From Siphlonurus alternatus (taxonomy: Eukaryota > Arthropoda > Insecta > Ephemeroptera > Siphlonuridae), in assembly GCA_949825025.1 (NCBI GenBank), contig OX463788.1:22715369-22779368 (forward strand): a stretch of DNA of 64,000 bases, given 5' to 3'. The position numbers were made by a program, and so were the translations under genes. Positions 1 through 17,482 of this stretch are shown here, piece by piece. How positions within the stretch are numbered: the stretch's first letter is position 1; each line of letters starts with the position of its first letter. Under the pieces are notes generated by a model that saw nothing but the letters and a program-made list of their open reading frames with translations, was not told where the DNA came from and did no database searches.

Positions 1-4964
<4,964 letters not shown>

Positions 4965-5295
4965 ATGAGATATTAGAATGTAAAAATTTTAGTGGCTTAA
5001 TCGAAAGAAGGGGTAAAAATATGGTACTGTGAATTTTTTCAGATTTTTCCGAGACCGGGAACTATTTTTAAAAAATTATTGAAAGTCTATTTTATGACGT
5101 CACGGGCGGCACTGCCCTATCTTTTTCCTTAAGGAGAGTCGCTCGTGACGTCATCAAAATAGACTTTCAATAATTTTTTAAAAATAGTTACCGGTCTCAG
5201 AAAAATCTGAAAAAATTTACAGTACCATTTTTTTTACCCCTTCTTTCGATTAAGCCACTAAAATTTTTACATTCTAATATGATCTAATATCTCAT
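4965..5295. mobile_element. Foldback MITE, family A copy 1
   Basis: The stretch reads as an inverted repeat: ATGAGATATTAG at the left end is matched by CTAATATCTCAT at the right, and pairing continues inward through TTTAAAAAATTATTGAAAGT on both arms. The core has two TGACGTCA octamers (5095, 5146) around a short loop. It has no coding capacity. Related copies lie at 34266-34585 and 37854-38175, which identifies it as a dispersed non-autonomous DNA element. The superfamily is undetermined because no clear target duplication is seen. Confidence 0.85.
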
Positions 5296-6364
5296 TATAA
5301 GATAAATATATAAAAATGAAGTCTTTTTGGAAATATTTACTATACAAAAAGCTATGTATACAACCAGAATCTTTATAGTATTACTTTTTTTCATGAACGT
5401 GCATTTTATGTATCAATTAATAATTAATTGTAATGTGTGTTATATTAATTAAACTCCCAGTTATATATAGTATTGAAATACGATGTGTTTATTTCTTTAA
5501 AATTTACCTTTTTTTTTAGCAAGTTATTCAGGCAATGTTAATCATGCATTGCTTAATATACGATCATATTTTAGGCTGAGTTAAATTTAGAATTGCATTA
5601 AGCTTTGTACCTGTTCATACTGCTTTGTTTAATTTATTTAATCTATATCTATCTAAGTTAAAGAACAATAAATAATTATTAATTATATATTATATCTGCA
5701 TGATTTTAAAATGAAATACAAAGATTTTAGTAACAAATTAAGTATAGAAAGAAAATAATAATATTATTACAATTATATAATAGTTATATTAAATCAAATA
5801 ACCAACTATATAAAATTATAAATATATAAATTAATTTTAAATAGTAGCTATATTGTAGCATATAGCTAAGCTGCAAGTTTTGAGAAACAGTTGCTATATA
5901 GTACAACATAGTTCAGCTATAGAATTTTTAAATTTTACCCCAAAAACAATACATCTAATTATATTGCAAACTACAATAATTTATAAATTTTTCTGTCATG
6001 AATTTATATGAATTAATTAGAATTTATATTCACCCAAATCACTGCGTTAATATAATTGAATATTTTATATATAGGTGAATAAATAAGGTGTGATAATAGG
6101 TCTACAATCTACATTGATCATTAAAATGAACCCGTACATTTTTTTTACTGAAATTACATGACTAAACTTTTATGAGATACAAGCCCCTTTTATAGATTTT
6201 TACTGTACATGGTAACATAACTCGTCTCAATTTTAAATAATATCGATAGAAATTAACGAAAATATGAACATATTATGAATTATGCAACTGAAATTGCTTT
6301 AAAAGGTAAAAATTTAAAAATCATTCAAAATGTTAAATAAAATAGTTAAGTACATGTTTGCAAT
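5296..6364. other. AT-rich stretch, nothing recognised
   Basis: Very AT-rich, with short AGCTATAT-type motifs in both orientations near 5845-5935 that also occur near 3700-3800. No gene or clear element is visible. Confidence 0.5.
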
Positions 6365-6368
6365 TTAA

Positions 6369-6760
6369 CCTTAAGGTAGAGATAACGTCGGTCAGCTGTG
6401 TTTTAGCTCCATTTGATTAACATGCAAACCTTAGCAAATTCACAAAAATTCTGAAAATTTTTTGAGAGGCAGATATTAGTGCCTAAGAGCCATAGAAAAA
6501 ATTTCAAAACAATTTAACGAGCCGATTTTTTTAATTAATTTTTTAGTTTGTCTCTCCATTGGAAAGCCCTATGCTGAAAATTAAATAAATTAATTAAAAA
6601 AAATCGGCTCGTTAAATTGTTTTGAAATTTTTTCTATGGCTTTTAGGCACTAATATCTGCCTCTCAAAAAAATTTCAGAATTTTTGTGAATTTGCTAAGG
6701 GGTACATGTTAATCAAATGGAGATAAAAAAACAGCTGACCGACATTATCTCTACCTTAAG
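6369..6760. mobile_element. TTAA-flanked foldback element, family B copy 1
   Basis: The arms start CCTTAAGGTAGAG and end CTACCTTAAG, and pair along most of the element's length. TTAA lies on both sides (6365-6368 and 6761-6764), which fits a TTAA target duplication of the piggyBac or Kolobok type. The inner arms share long blocks with the copy at 42891-43296, for example TTAGCAAATTCACAAAAATT. There is no coding capacity. Confidence 0.88.
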
Positions 6761-6820
6761 TTAAAGAATAAAGAAAGAAAATATAATGTAGAAAAATTAC
6801 TAAATTAACATGTTTATTAA

Positions 6821-7461
6821 AGTAGAGAGAGCGATTGCATTTTTCTTTTTAAGATTTCATTTTCTAAAAATAGCTTAAATAGAAATGAAAACCAAACAAT
6901 TCCATCTCAAATAGCTTCACCACAAAAAAATTCCCAAAGTTGGTGTTTCAGAGGTCTTTGACATGCATCCTTATGGAACAGAAAACAGCTTTTTATTTCA
7001 ACTTCGTCTCAACTATAGTATAATCAATTAAAAAATACCCACCTAATCTATGATGAATTCTTTAATGGATTTTCAATTTTTTTTTTCTTATGTGGAGCAA
7101 TTTTTTTGGGAAAAAAAATTGAAAATCCTTATGGGAATTAACAATTAACCCACAAAAATTTCAACCATATATATATATATATATATATATTTTATTTATT
7201 TAAAAAATCCATCAAAGAATTCATCATGGATTACGTAGGTATTTTTTAATTAGTACTATAGTTCAGATGAAGTTGGAGTAAAAAGCTGCATGTATTCTGT
7301 ACCATAAGGCTGCATGTTAAAGGCCTCCGAAACTTAAATTTTGAAAAATTTTTTGTGAAGCTATAATATTTAAGATGGAATATTTTGGTTTTCATTTCTC
7401 AATAGAGGTAAGTTAAAATATTTTTAGAAAATAAAATAACCCCAAAAAATGCACTCGCTCA
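6821..7461. mobile_element. Long foldback element, family C copy 1 (diverged)
   Basis: An imperfect palindrome of about 640 bp. The outer arms contain GAGCGATTGCATTTT at the left and its diverged complement AATGCACTCGCTC at the right. The inner arms share patches with the 55032-55673 element, including ATCTCAAATAG followed by a run of A and TTCCCAAAG, and the same central ATTCCCATAAG block. A short (AT)n array has expanded in one arm near 7169-7190. TTAA is present at the left edge but not clearly at the right, consistent with age. Confidence 0.75.
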
Positions 7462-8132
7462 TATGAATATATTAGTAAAATGATAAAATGATGTGACAAA
7501 GAAAACAAATAAGGGGTCTCGGTGCATTAAGTGCTATAACATAAAGAAAAGAAGAGGCAAGAAGGCAGTCAGCATGCAGTTAGCATAAAAAATATACTGA
7601 AGTATGTCTGTATTCCCTATGACAGAGCCTCGGGCTGCATGTCACATTTGAAGTGATAATACGCTGTGTACCAACGAAAGTGTCCGGTGTCGTGGAGGCG
7701 GAGATGGCGGCAGTAGCCATGCAATGCATGCGGCCTCACTTGCAGCCTCGACTGGCTACTGCTGTGGCTCGCTGGCTATATGCAAGCAGCTAACATGCAT
7801 CTATCTATGCATGTGTGCATACAGTATATGAATGTATAGAAGTACGCCGCCAGAGGAGAGAGAGAGATCATGGAAACTTGATCCTCATGGATGCTGCAGA
7901 CACCGCCGCTGCATTCATTATTATTACGTCTGTCTCAACTGAGAGGAATAGATCAATCCGTGGGCGAGGTATATATACCTTGCTACACGCCTCACTACTG
8001 CTATAGCCTGCTACCTGCCAGCATAGGTGTGTACTCGGCAGCTGATCTTTGTAAACATTGCTTTTAAGTACAATATATTCCTTGTATTTTCATAATGGTG
8101 AGCTTTTTGACCTGCCGATTTTGTCGCCATGT
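7462..8132. other. Unassigned stretch with GC-richer patch
   Basis: About 7660-8030 is GC-richer than its surroundings and has repeated GCATGCA-type motifs and a TATATATACC stretch at about 7970. It could be a promoter or first-exon region. No reading frame there can be assigned to a protein family. Confidence 0.35.
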
Positions 8133-8209
8133 TCTAACTGGGGTTCCCGGACAACTCGGAGCGCGGTCAACTGGGAGCCGGACAGCTCGGAGCCAAACGT
8201 GTTTCTAGG

Positions 8210-8474
8210 ACAACTCGGAGCACGGACAGCTCGGAGCGCGGACATCCTGGAGCCAAGGCAGGACAACTCGGAGCACGGACAGCTCGGAGCGCGGACATCC
8301 TGGAGCCAAGGCAGGACAACTCGGAGCACGGACAGCTCGGAGCGCGGACATCCTGGAGCCAAGGCAGGACAACTCGGAGCACGAACAGCTCGGAACGCGG
8401 ACATCCTGGAGCCTAGGTAGGACAACTCGGAGCACGGACAGCTCGGAGCGCGGACATCCTGGAGCCTAGCTAGG
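8210..8474 (+). repeat. 53-bp minisatellite, left arm (5 units)
   Basis: Units start at 8210, 8263, 8316, 8369 and 8422, a constant 53-bp period. Each begins ACAACTCGGAGCACGGACAG. Inside each unit there are three related blocks of the form GGACA-CTCGGAGC, so the unit itself arose from a shorter repeat. Since 53 is not a multiple of three, the apparent ORFs through the array are not conserved coding frames. Confidence 0.95.
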
Positions 8475-9370
8475 ACAACTCGGGGCACCGTTTTATTTAA
8501 ATTACAATTAATGAATTTTTATTTCAAAATAAAAATTGATGTATGCCGAGAATGTATCGCTAATCATAACATTTTTTGTTATATTACTTATATTTATTAC
8601 GTATGTACAAAAAAATTATCAAGTTTTCTGATCTGATGTATCTGATAAGAGATAATCCAAAAATTATATCATGAATTATTATTATATGATTAAATTTCTG
8701 CAAATTAATATTATACAACCTTTTTTTTCTGCCAAAAAGATTTCATTTTGTTATATTTGCATGCTTTTAAACTTTTAACTTTTAAATATATTATGCAATA
8801 TTGATTTTATAAAAAAAGAAAAATAATGAGTTGATCTTATTGACTTATCTAAAATATTTACAGAAATTATCTATCTACTTTTTAGTCTCCTTTCTCAAAG
8901 TTTACCAACTTAAATTCATTTTTAAGTTTCTTGTATATCTAAATTTAGTAATTAAATAATATAGCACAAAGATTTTATCAAAACTGTGTACTTTATTATT
9001 TCACATAATATTATATTAGATTATCAAAATGATTCCTAACTTATGTAATGTCATTTACTATAAACAAAAGTATTCACAATGTTCAATTAACAATGATCAT
9101 CATGGGAAAGTTGATACAGCATGTGTTGCGTTAACTTACTGCTAATTGAATCATTAATCAGCCTAGGAATTAGTTAAGAATTAATTGACTTCCATATATT
9201 ACACAGTAAAACGTACCTCACTGATGCATCATCAGAAACGTAATAAATATAATTAATAAATAATATAAGTAATATAACAATAAATGTTACGATTAACGAT
9301 ACATTCTCGGCATATATCAATTTTTATTTTGAAATTCATTCATTGTAATTTAAATAAAACGGTGCCCCGA

Positions 9371-9582
9371 GTTGTCCTAGCTAGGCTCCAGGATGTCCGC
9401 GCTCCGAGCTGTCCGTGCTCCGAGTTGTCCTAGCTAGGCTCCAGGATGTCCGCGCTCCGAGCTGTCCGTGCTCCGAGTTGTCCTGCCTTGGCTCCAGGAT
9501 GTCCGCGCTTCGAGCTGTCCGTGCTCCGAGTTGTCCTGCCTTGGCTCCAGGATGTCCGCGCTCCGAGCTGTCCATGCTCCGA
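9371..9582 (-). repeat. 53-bp minisatellite, right arm (4 units)
   Basis: The reverse complement of the left-arm array. The motif GTTGTCCT recurs at 9371, 9424, 9477, 9530 and 9583, giving four full 53-bp periods. The first units carry the TAGCTAGG variant that is also the innermost unit of the left arm, so the two arms mirror each other in unit order as well as sequence. Confidence 0.95.
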
Positions 9583-9664
9583 GTTGTCCTAGAAACACGT
9601 TTGGCTCCGAGCTGTCCGGCTCCCAGTTGACCGCGCTCCGAGTTCTCCGGATACCTCTAACTGG

Positions 9665-11973
9665 AGGATATATTCGTATGCTGAAGATCAGCGGATTTTG
9701 ACATCATCGCGCAACGTTTCTGCGCAGATTTCCGGCTCCAAAATCAGAACGCAAGGACCGCGATTTTTTTGTTTTTTTAGTCTCTTTACTTAAACTGAGC
9801 TGGGGTTGCAAATAATATTTTAATACTAGCAAATGTAAAAGGTTAGTGACAATACGTGATTTTAAATTCGGAAACAGAACTTGTGTAAAAAATAACATTA
9901 ACAATTCGCGATCAAAAATTGCTCCAGTATCTTACGTGCACCCTATCTTTTTTTGTATTAAGTAAATGGTAGGACAAAGGTTGGTGACGTCAAGATCACA
10001 GCTTACCATAGCAATTTGTTAAAAATATTGTTCCACACACAAACATGTAAAATACATACCAATTAAATTATATTTATGCGTGAAAGTGATTTACAAACAT
10101 TGTTATTATTTTTTTCAAAATATTAAAAAAATAATTATGAAAATTAAAAAAAAAATGTTAATAATAAATATATGTTACTAGTAAACTTTTATTCATAAAT
10201 ATTTTTGTATACCTATGTCCTATGTATGTTAATTTTAAGTACTATGTTAATTAGAATTAAGTAGCTGTTATGTATCTATGTCATGTAACAATTCTGACGT
10301 GATCTATGCTGTAAAGCCATCGATAGAAATAAAATTATTATTATTATAAATTATGCATTTTTTAATGTTCCAAAATGTTTGCAGTTACTTTTAGTTTATT
10401 TACTCTACTCTAAGTTACAACTAGTGTACAATATAAAATAATAACAAATAAGGACATTTAATTGAAAAAAAAGTGTACATTATAGCCTATTATTGGATGC
10501 AAAAAGGTGTACAGTTTTCCTCATATATTTAATATACCCACCTTGCTTACACTGCATGTATATAGCCCAGCTGCTGCCCTCAGAATTGGTAGGATATATT
10601 TGAGTATATATACACACACATAATATACGAGTGTGAGAGTTCATGGTTCATGTCATATAATATAATACACAACCTCCGAAACTCCGATAGTTATAAAGCA
10701 TATAAGCCATTAAAAGACTAATTGAAATGCTTCTCAATTAATTTATTATTAGTAATAATATTGACATTTCAACTGCAATTTATACCTTTAGTTTGTTTTC
10801 CACGCAAAAGAAACTCAACATATTTTGTAGGTGACTTGTCGGTGAACTGGCGCTTTTTATTAAACGATATCGAAGTTAAAAAAAGTTGCTATGCTATACT
10901 TTAATGGCCGGAAAAGAAAAAGAGCACGCAGGAAGTGAAAGATGAAATAATCATTAGATTTATTATATAATGTAATTAGCAGATGCAGATAACATTCCCT
11001 CGTTAATACTGTGAAACACAGGATTTTCAATCTTAGTTCAGTCAAAATTATATTCTTCAAGTTATGATACTTTTTACAGGAGTCAAATAACCGCGCGTAT
11101 CCAAGGGCATAAAAGTATCATCAGTTGAAGTATATAGGTAATATTATACATTGAAATCCCCGCCAGCGACTACATTCTTTTCTAAATATTTCACGGTAAT
11201 AATTTTGTTAACATAAAAAAACTATAAATCTACTTTTAAGTGTCTACATAATGTCATGTCATAGCAGTCAGAGTAAAATTATGAAGTGGATAGTGTGCAT
11301 TTTATTTAATTTATAAATGACGTCATGACTTGAGAAATTCATACCAAATTCCAGAATATCATTTTTATTTTCCATGCAGGTAACGTACTGAAAAAATATT
11401 GCATAAAATTAATTATAAATGAATAAAATGTTATTTTAGCGCAGTAGAAAAAAATATTTTGAAATAATCTTTAATTATGCTATTAATTCTGTACGTACTA
11501 AATTATTATTTTTTTTTCTATTAAGTTTTCTATTTTTTTTCTATTAAGTTTTTATTAGAACTAGCTTGAATGAGAAAATTAATATACCGATGTATCGTTT
11601 GCAATAGTCTATATGATCTCTATCCCGAAATTCCCGGATAATAACTTGCATCCAATATTCTCACACAAATATGTATCATAATTAATAAATAAGACATTAC
11701 GTTCTAAAGCAAAAACAACATGAGCATAAGTATACACTATGCTATTTACTAAAATCTTTGTAAATAAATAAATACTGCCGTGAGGAAAATTTGAAGGAGA
11801 GAAAATTGAAAACTATTACATAATTTTGGTTTTGTTTTTTAATACAATATTTTTGAAAGGACATTTCAATAAAGAAAAATGCAAATTTTGACTAAAATTT
11901 GAAAAAAATTAATATATAAAGTTTGAATTAAATATACCCAAACAGTGTCATGTACAGTATACATAAATATTAT
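9665..11973. other. AT-rich stretch, no gene recognised
   Basis: No coding region or multi-copy element is seen. TGACGTCA occurs singly at 9985-9992 and 11318-11325. The motif TATACCCACCTTG near 10534 resembles the hairpin arm at 2128-2171. Confidence 0.5.
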
Positions 11974-12131
11974 AAGGCGTGTTCGTAAACTCTGCTCGGT
12001 GTACACCTTGCCCCCATTTTCTTACACCAGCTCAGATGGTGGGGTAGGGAGTGCAGTAGTGCTAATGACGTCACGATTTTTGTTTGTAAACTTGCTCAGA
12101 GTACACCGAGCATGGTTTACGAACAGACCTT
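11974..12131. mobile_element. Short MITE with inverted ends
   Basis: The left end AAGGCGTGTTCGTAAAC and inner CTCGGTGTAC are matched at the right by GTACACCGAGC and GTTTACGAACAGACCTT. It is about 158 bp, non-coding, with one TGACGTCA in the core (12066-12073). Flanks are AT-rich and the target duplication is ambiguous. Confidence 0.8.
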
Positions 12132-12269
12132 TAATTATTATGACAAACCAAGATCAGTAAACTACGCCATCAACGTTCAAGAATTGCAGCTTCAATTTTA
12201 TTGTTGCTCGGCATTGATCCTACATTTCGTTTACTGGCACACAAGCATTGCCTCATTGTTCTTGTTACA

Positions 12270-12315
12270 CAGGGGTGGATTTAGGAAAGAGGGGGGGGGG
12301 GGGGAAGGGGGGGGG
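12270..12315 (+). repeat. G-run with CAGGGGTGGAT end, probable MITE terminus
   Basis: CAGGGGTGGATTTAGG followed by two long G-runs resembles the left terminus of the CAGGCGCGGATCCAGG elements at 34007, 36117 and 37189. No matching right end was found nearby, so this is treated as a solo end. Confidence 0.5.
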
Positions 12316-15235
12316 ACCGCCTACCTTGTAAACATGAAAAATTGTGCGTTTATTTTATTTATATTTAGAGCAAGTTGTTATATTTATATATAAGTATAAA
12401 AATATATATGTATATCAGTTATATTTATGCCCAAATATATGATTATAAAATTATATTTTTCATACTTTTTATTTACGAATTTACAAGGCTGTATCATATT
12501 AATACACAAAGGTGCCCATAATTTACTTACACTTACAATTAAGTAAAGCTCTTATTTTTATTTTTAAAACTTATTACAGTTTTAGATTAATTAATGCATG
12601 CGTTCACCATGCAGTCATAAATTTGTTATGCTTGCATCAGATTTTGTTTCTAGAGATATTAACAAACTGATAAAACATTCTAACAACAATGGTTTATTGG
12701 AGGTATATTAATAAAACAATAATTTACGTTCATAAATATATAAAATAAAGTAATTTGTATTTAATTACACCACTTGCTATAATAAAATGCAAAGAGAGAA
12801 ATTATTTTAATCATATGTTAGTATATAAACTAGGTGTGGAGGATGTATCTTTCTACATGCATAAATATAAGCTAATTACCGAGTAGTAAATAAGCAAGGT
12901 AATTTAAAATATAACCATCAGCAGCAGACAAAGCTGTTTCAGAAACGAAGAAAAAAAGAGAGATCCGGGTTCAGTCATTATTGAATACATATTGAATATT
13001 ATTATTGGTTATTGAATTAGCCAATAAATCAAAGCAACTGTTACAACCAACAAGAAAAAATAAAATGAAGCATATCAATTGCTCAGCTTGCAGAAAATTT
13101 TGTATATCATGTCGTAAATATAAATAATTTAACGTCATAATTCATGTCCTTTTAGAAACTTCTATGATGCTAACAATTTGCCCAATATATTTATGTATAA
13201 TATATTACGTACATCAATACGAAATAATACAATAGTTTTAGTGAAAAATGCCAATTGAAAAATAAAATCATTCGATGTGACACCTTAATTAAAATAGAAA
13301 AATGAATGAGTGTGTATACGATCATATATAACTTCGGTAATAAAAATAATAGCGTAAGTGTATATTTATACGGTTGGCATGATAATTCAAATTCGGGTAA
13401 AGCTAAAAAATAAATAAATGCACACATAAAAGTATCCATCGTAATTTGAGCAAGGCCCGAAATTAGCAGCCATTTCGGGCTTTACTCATTAATTCATATT
13501 TAATAATTTCTAGATGTGATAAAAAAAGAAAAAGCAACGTAACGCAAATCAAAGCAGAGCTCTGCAATGAATTTTAATACGCACTGTGCGAAGGTTGGTT
13601 TGCAACAGGCAAATCTCGAAAGACACCTTATTTTTTATATTGTTACCTAATATTGCACTTACTTCACTAATCTATGCTTGTACTTTTTGTACTTATCTTA
13701 TTGTTATCAGGTATCAGGATAAAAAATTCAATTCCACATGCGATCCTTTGAACACTCCTTTTAAAGATATTATATTTAGGTGAATGCTTTTTATATCTGC
13801 ATGACAATGAATTTGAGTATTTTTATTTTATAAAACTTCATACATTCTTCTTGTATTAAAAACGTAAGACAGACTCATGCATGCAAGCTGCAAAAAAATA
13901 CAGACGCTGTGTACAGTAATAATTCGATTCTTATTATAATTGCAAAATCGAGCTCCAAAACATTAAAAACGCATCTTGTCTGATAAATATTCAGACAATG
14001 TTAAAATGCTCACATCCGATTTAAAAAAAAGAGTTGTTTTCTGAATATTTTAATTTACACCATTGGGCTCAGCATGCATGTGTTCAAACCCCTAGAAATA
14101 AATTTTCGTTTAGATCTGTGAGAGAATTTTTGTTTCAGATTACTTTAACATTGAAACCCCATAAGGCTAATCAAACTTTCCACTTTGGTCCCCATTTAAG
14201 GGTTGAAAAAATTATCAGAGCAAAATTTCAAAGGTACCATCGAATACTGTGGCATGTTTTTAGTAGGAATGCGATTTTTCAAGTCTCTAATATGAAATTT
14301 CAGTTTGTAATCAAAAATCAAATGTGACACGAATTATGGGATGGTCTGTATAGTTTACCACCTCCTCTTTCCTTGCGCGAACCTTTAATACCTTTAGGCA
14401 AATAAGAAACTTATGCGCTTTTTTTTAAGTCATCTATCAAAGTCATAATTATAATATAATTAACATTTTATTATTTCCATCATTAGTCAATACAAGAAAA
14501 TAATTGCCACCGTATAAGAGAAAATATAATTTAAAAGTTTATTATATTATTATTAAACTTCAGAAAAAATATTTTTAATACTTTTTCTGGTATATCATTA
14601 AGCTGAAAAAAGAAGATAAATGATTATTTTTAAAAATCGATAACTTGAATCTTCCGAGTTTCGTTTAGTACTGCAGTATTTTATGCTACATTTTAGAACA
14701 TTCAAGATTATATTCTTTTCATCGTTACCTTGAAAATGTAGCTGCGTTTAAATATTGTAGAGCTATATACATCTATCTGTAGATATAATACAGAGAATTT
14801 TAATTGCAATACAATAAAAAAGTAAAAAAATAATTAAAAAGGCACCCTGTCACCAAAATATACTGTGCTCTCGGGTAGACAGTAACTATATGAAATATTT
14901 GTTAATATTTCAGGTGCTTGAAATTTAATTTTACTTGACCCTCTGAATAAACATGAATTCTTTCACTTTCTCAGCGATTCATGAATATTAGGAAAATGGT
15001 ACAAATTTATCAAAACCCTTTCAATATTGTTAGCGATTTTCGTTTGTTACGGCGCCTCACAGACTTTTATTGTGCGGAAGCTTATATGCCAAGTTTGTGT
15101 ATACAGCGGGAAGCAGGAAGATAGGCATAAGATTTACTTTCATATAAACACACCTTGTTCAGTACCTATGTATAATATCCGTGTTCCATGTAGAGGAGAG
15201 ATAAAATATTTCCTTAGAACTGCAGCTTGCATCGG
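12316..15235. other. AT-rich stretch, no gene recognised
   Basis: No supported gene. A short hairpin at about 13453-13483 has arms GGCCCGAAAT and ATTTCGGGC. The open frames at 14034-14327 and 15027-15305 have no recognisable domain and no splice context that I can support. Confidence 0.45.
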
Positions 15236-15391
15236 ACCCAGTAAACACAGGGTGTCAAAAATGTGTTGGGCCGGTAGTTTAGAGTGTTGCATGGCCCAGT
15301 ACTAGCACTAGTAGCTCAACCAGAGACCCTGTAGCTGAACAGTCTCAGCATTGGATCAACTTTTGGACCGACAGAGTTGTGTTTACTGGGT
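15236..15391. mobile_element. Short MITE, CCCAGTAAACACA ends
   Basis: The left end ACCCAGTAAACACAGGG pairs with TGTGTTTACTGGGT at the right end, about 156 bp in all, GC-richer than its flanks and non-coding. A second small inverted pair (TTGGGCC and GGCCCAG) lies inside. Only one copy was found in the window. Confidence 0.7.
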
Positions 15392-16052
15392 ACGAACTGC
15401 ATAATCTATCAAGTAGCTCATGGCATCCAGGAATAGTAGAGTGAACGTAGAGTATATATAATTATATTATATGTATAAATTTATTTATGAATGTATAACA
15501 CAAGCACTCATGTATATGCACATACAAATCACGAATAATATTATAGTGTAAGCGCAAAATAAAATATAGTCTGTTGGTCTCTCCTTATACTTTCCTTATT
15601 TTTCGATAAATCTTATATTCAACATTTGTTATACCTAAAATCATAATTAAAATGTTAAAAGTCATTTTTTAAAAAAAATTACCAGTTTAAATTTCCAGCA
15701 TTTGTATTTTTTTAATTAACGGCTGCATTGAAGCCATCAGCAAATATAAAGTAATATACTTCTAACTGCATGTCAAGTAAGTTTTTCGTTCTACTCTTGG
15801 TGATCACACTTAAAACCACTGTAATGCTGATGACACAATGCACTGAATCCGTGTACATGATACTTAAAAAAGTCTAGATCTCCCTTTTCATATGATGTGA
15901 TACTTACAGTGAAATGCACGCATCAATAGAAAATATGTACCTTGATTCTCTTACTATATAATACGGTACAGTGCGTAGATGAACATTAGATTAGAGTGTG
16001 CGTATAATTATTAACTGCTCCATTCTCATTTCTTATTGGATCCAATGTCAGC
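15392..16052. other. AT-rich stretch, nothing recognised
   Basis: No gene, repeat family or palindrome stands out between the preceding MITE and the CACGG-ended element. Confidence 0.5.
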
Positions 16053-16054
16053 TA

Positions 16055-17096
16055 CACGGGAAAAAAAAACGACCCTATTTTTACGGACTAGTCATGTAAA
16101 AAAGTTTCGTGGGCGGCTTATAAAGTTTACTGACTTTTCAGCGCGTATTACGGACGAGCGTGCTGACTTTTTAGATCTCGCGCTGACTTTTCAGTAAGCG
16201 TCCGCAAACAAACTTTACTGACTTTTTCACTAAAAGTAAGTAGTTTTCCTGAAATTTCAGGGTTCGTCTGGAATTTTTAATTATATATAATTATATTCTA
16301 CTCGTACTTGATTAAATATGAATTAAAAATATGAAATAATTGATAGCAACAGGCTAAAAAGTAATATCTTAACAAAATATTAACGTCAGACATGCAGGAT
16401 GTAACAATTTATTTTTAGCAAAACTTGATAATTTAAATTATAATATATTTTTTACTGCCATTTTTCAATAATATAAAAATATTAAATCTTACGTATCGCC
16501 TACGACTCCATCTCTCAACCGATAAAACGACCTGAAACAACGACATAGTAACAAAGTACCTCGTTCCGTGAAAATAATTGTATTTAAAATTAAATCATAT
16601 TACTCCCCGAAAATATTCAAGAAGCGTCGCTTTCCATTCCTTTTGGTTCTCGCGCGTCACCTAGCCATCTTAGCTGCACACAAGTACATACGTTACATTG
16701 TACACAACACTTTGCACCTCACTTTCAAGTAATAACTTCGTACATCGGTGTTGTATCGTGGCTTATAATACATCCTAGTATTATACTGATCTTATTATAC
16801 CAAACACTAGCATGTAATAGTCATTCAAACACATCGTATTTTATGTAAACCATACACAAAATAAACTGCACTGCTGCTTTCACCATCTTGCAGCCAACCT
16901 TTCCTGTGACAAAAGCCTTCGCTGCCCTTCGTACACCCTCGGATCTCCTGACAAGCAATAAAAACTTTCAGGACGCCGTCTGGACGCTTTTACTCCAGAC
17001 TTTTGTGCTGAAATATGATATGCAGACGGAGTCTTGGAATTTTTCAGTAAAAAAGTCTGTAAAATTTACTGAAAAGTTAGTGTTTTTTTTCCCGTG
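16055..17096. mobile_element. CACGG-ended DNA transposon, non-autonomous (copy 1)
   Basis: The ends are CACGGGAAAAAAAAAC and, as complement, CACGGGAAAAAAAACAC, with TA directly outside on each side (16053-16054, 17097-17098). Both subterminal zones carry many short motifs of the form TTACTGACTTTTCAG in both orientations, a layout known from CACTA/EnSpm elements. The 1042-bp interior has only a weak 97-codon frame and no transposase. A second element with the same end type is at 58232-60491. Confidence 0.8.
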
Positions 17097-17285
17097 TATA
17101 GGACTTCATAAATTCAATGTATATTATACATATACAATTACTAACAAAGCCAAAAAGAACGCTATCCTTCATAGTGCATGATACGTCAAAGACTCACAGG
17201 AAAGTGCAAGCTAGGTGTCACCTTTTTTTGAGACGAGGAAGGTTTACCCCCAAAAAATTATCCCTATACAGCCAACGACTATAAT

Positions 17286-17482
17286 TATACTGGAGGACGG
17301 CCTAGAACGTCGAATTGAGAAACCTCGATACTCGGTAGAGTTCGGAAACTCTAACTATAACGCGCGTTCGGCCGGCTCGGCTCAGCAACTAGCCAATCAA
17401 ATGCGCTAGAAAAGTCAAGGTCGTGACGTCACTGGTTGAGGAAATGGCGGCGCGTTTAAGTTAGGCCGTCCTCCCAGTATAT
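17286..17482. mobile_element. Short MITE, GGAGGACGGCCTA ends
   Basis: ATACTGGAGGACGGCCTA at the left is matched by TAGGCCGTCCTCCCAGTAT at the right. It is about 195 bp with a GC-richer core carrying TGACGTCA (17424-17431). Flanks read TATA-like, so the target may be TA. It is non-coding. Confidence 0.78.

Larger units (their letters stand above)
8142..9655. mobile_element. Foldback transposon with tandem-repeat arms
   Basis: A 1.5-kb inverted repeat. Each arm has a GC-rich outer part (CTCGGAGCGCGGTCAACTGG and its complement), then 53-bp tandem units, then a shared AT-rich inner part containing GCCGAGAATGTATCG. The arms run about 8142-8604 and 9237-9655, around a spacer of about 630 bp without a long ORF. 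The sequence TCTAACTGG lies directly outside both ends (8133-8141 and 9656-9664). An 8 or 9-bp target duplication fits hAT-, P- or Mutator-type transposition; Drosophila FB elements leave 9 bp. No transposase is present. The arms differ in unit number, as is typical of foldback elements. Confidence 0.9.

Noticed and set aside
8210..8474. CRISPR-like regular repeats
   Set aside because: Units are directly adjacent without spacers, occur in mirrored arrays and lie in eukaryotic DNA.
8090..8488. Repetitive Ser/Cys/Pro-rich frames on both strands through 8058-8488 and 9381-9701
   Set aside because: They come from the 53-bp repeat, which is not a multiple of three; the frame changes every unit, and the array sits in foldback arms.
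15027..15305. 92-codon Cys-containing frame as a possible secreted peptide
   Set aside because: No signal-cleavage or cysteine pattern recognised; its end overlaps a MITE.
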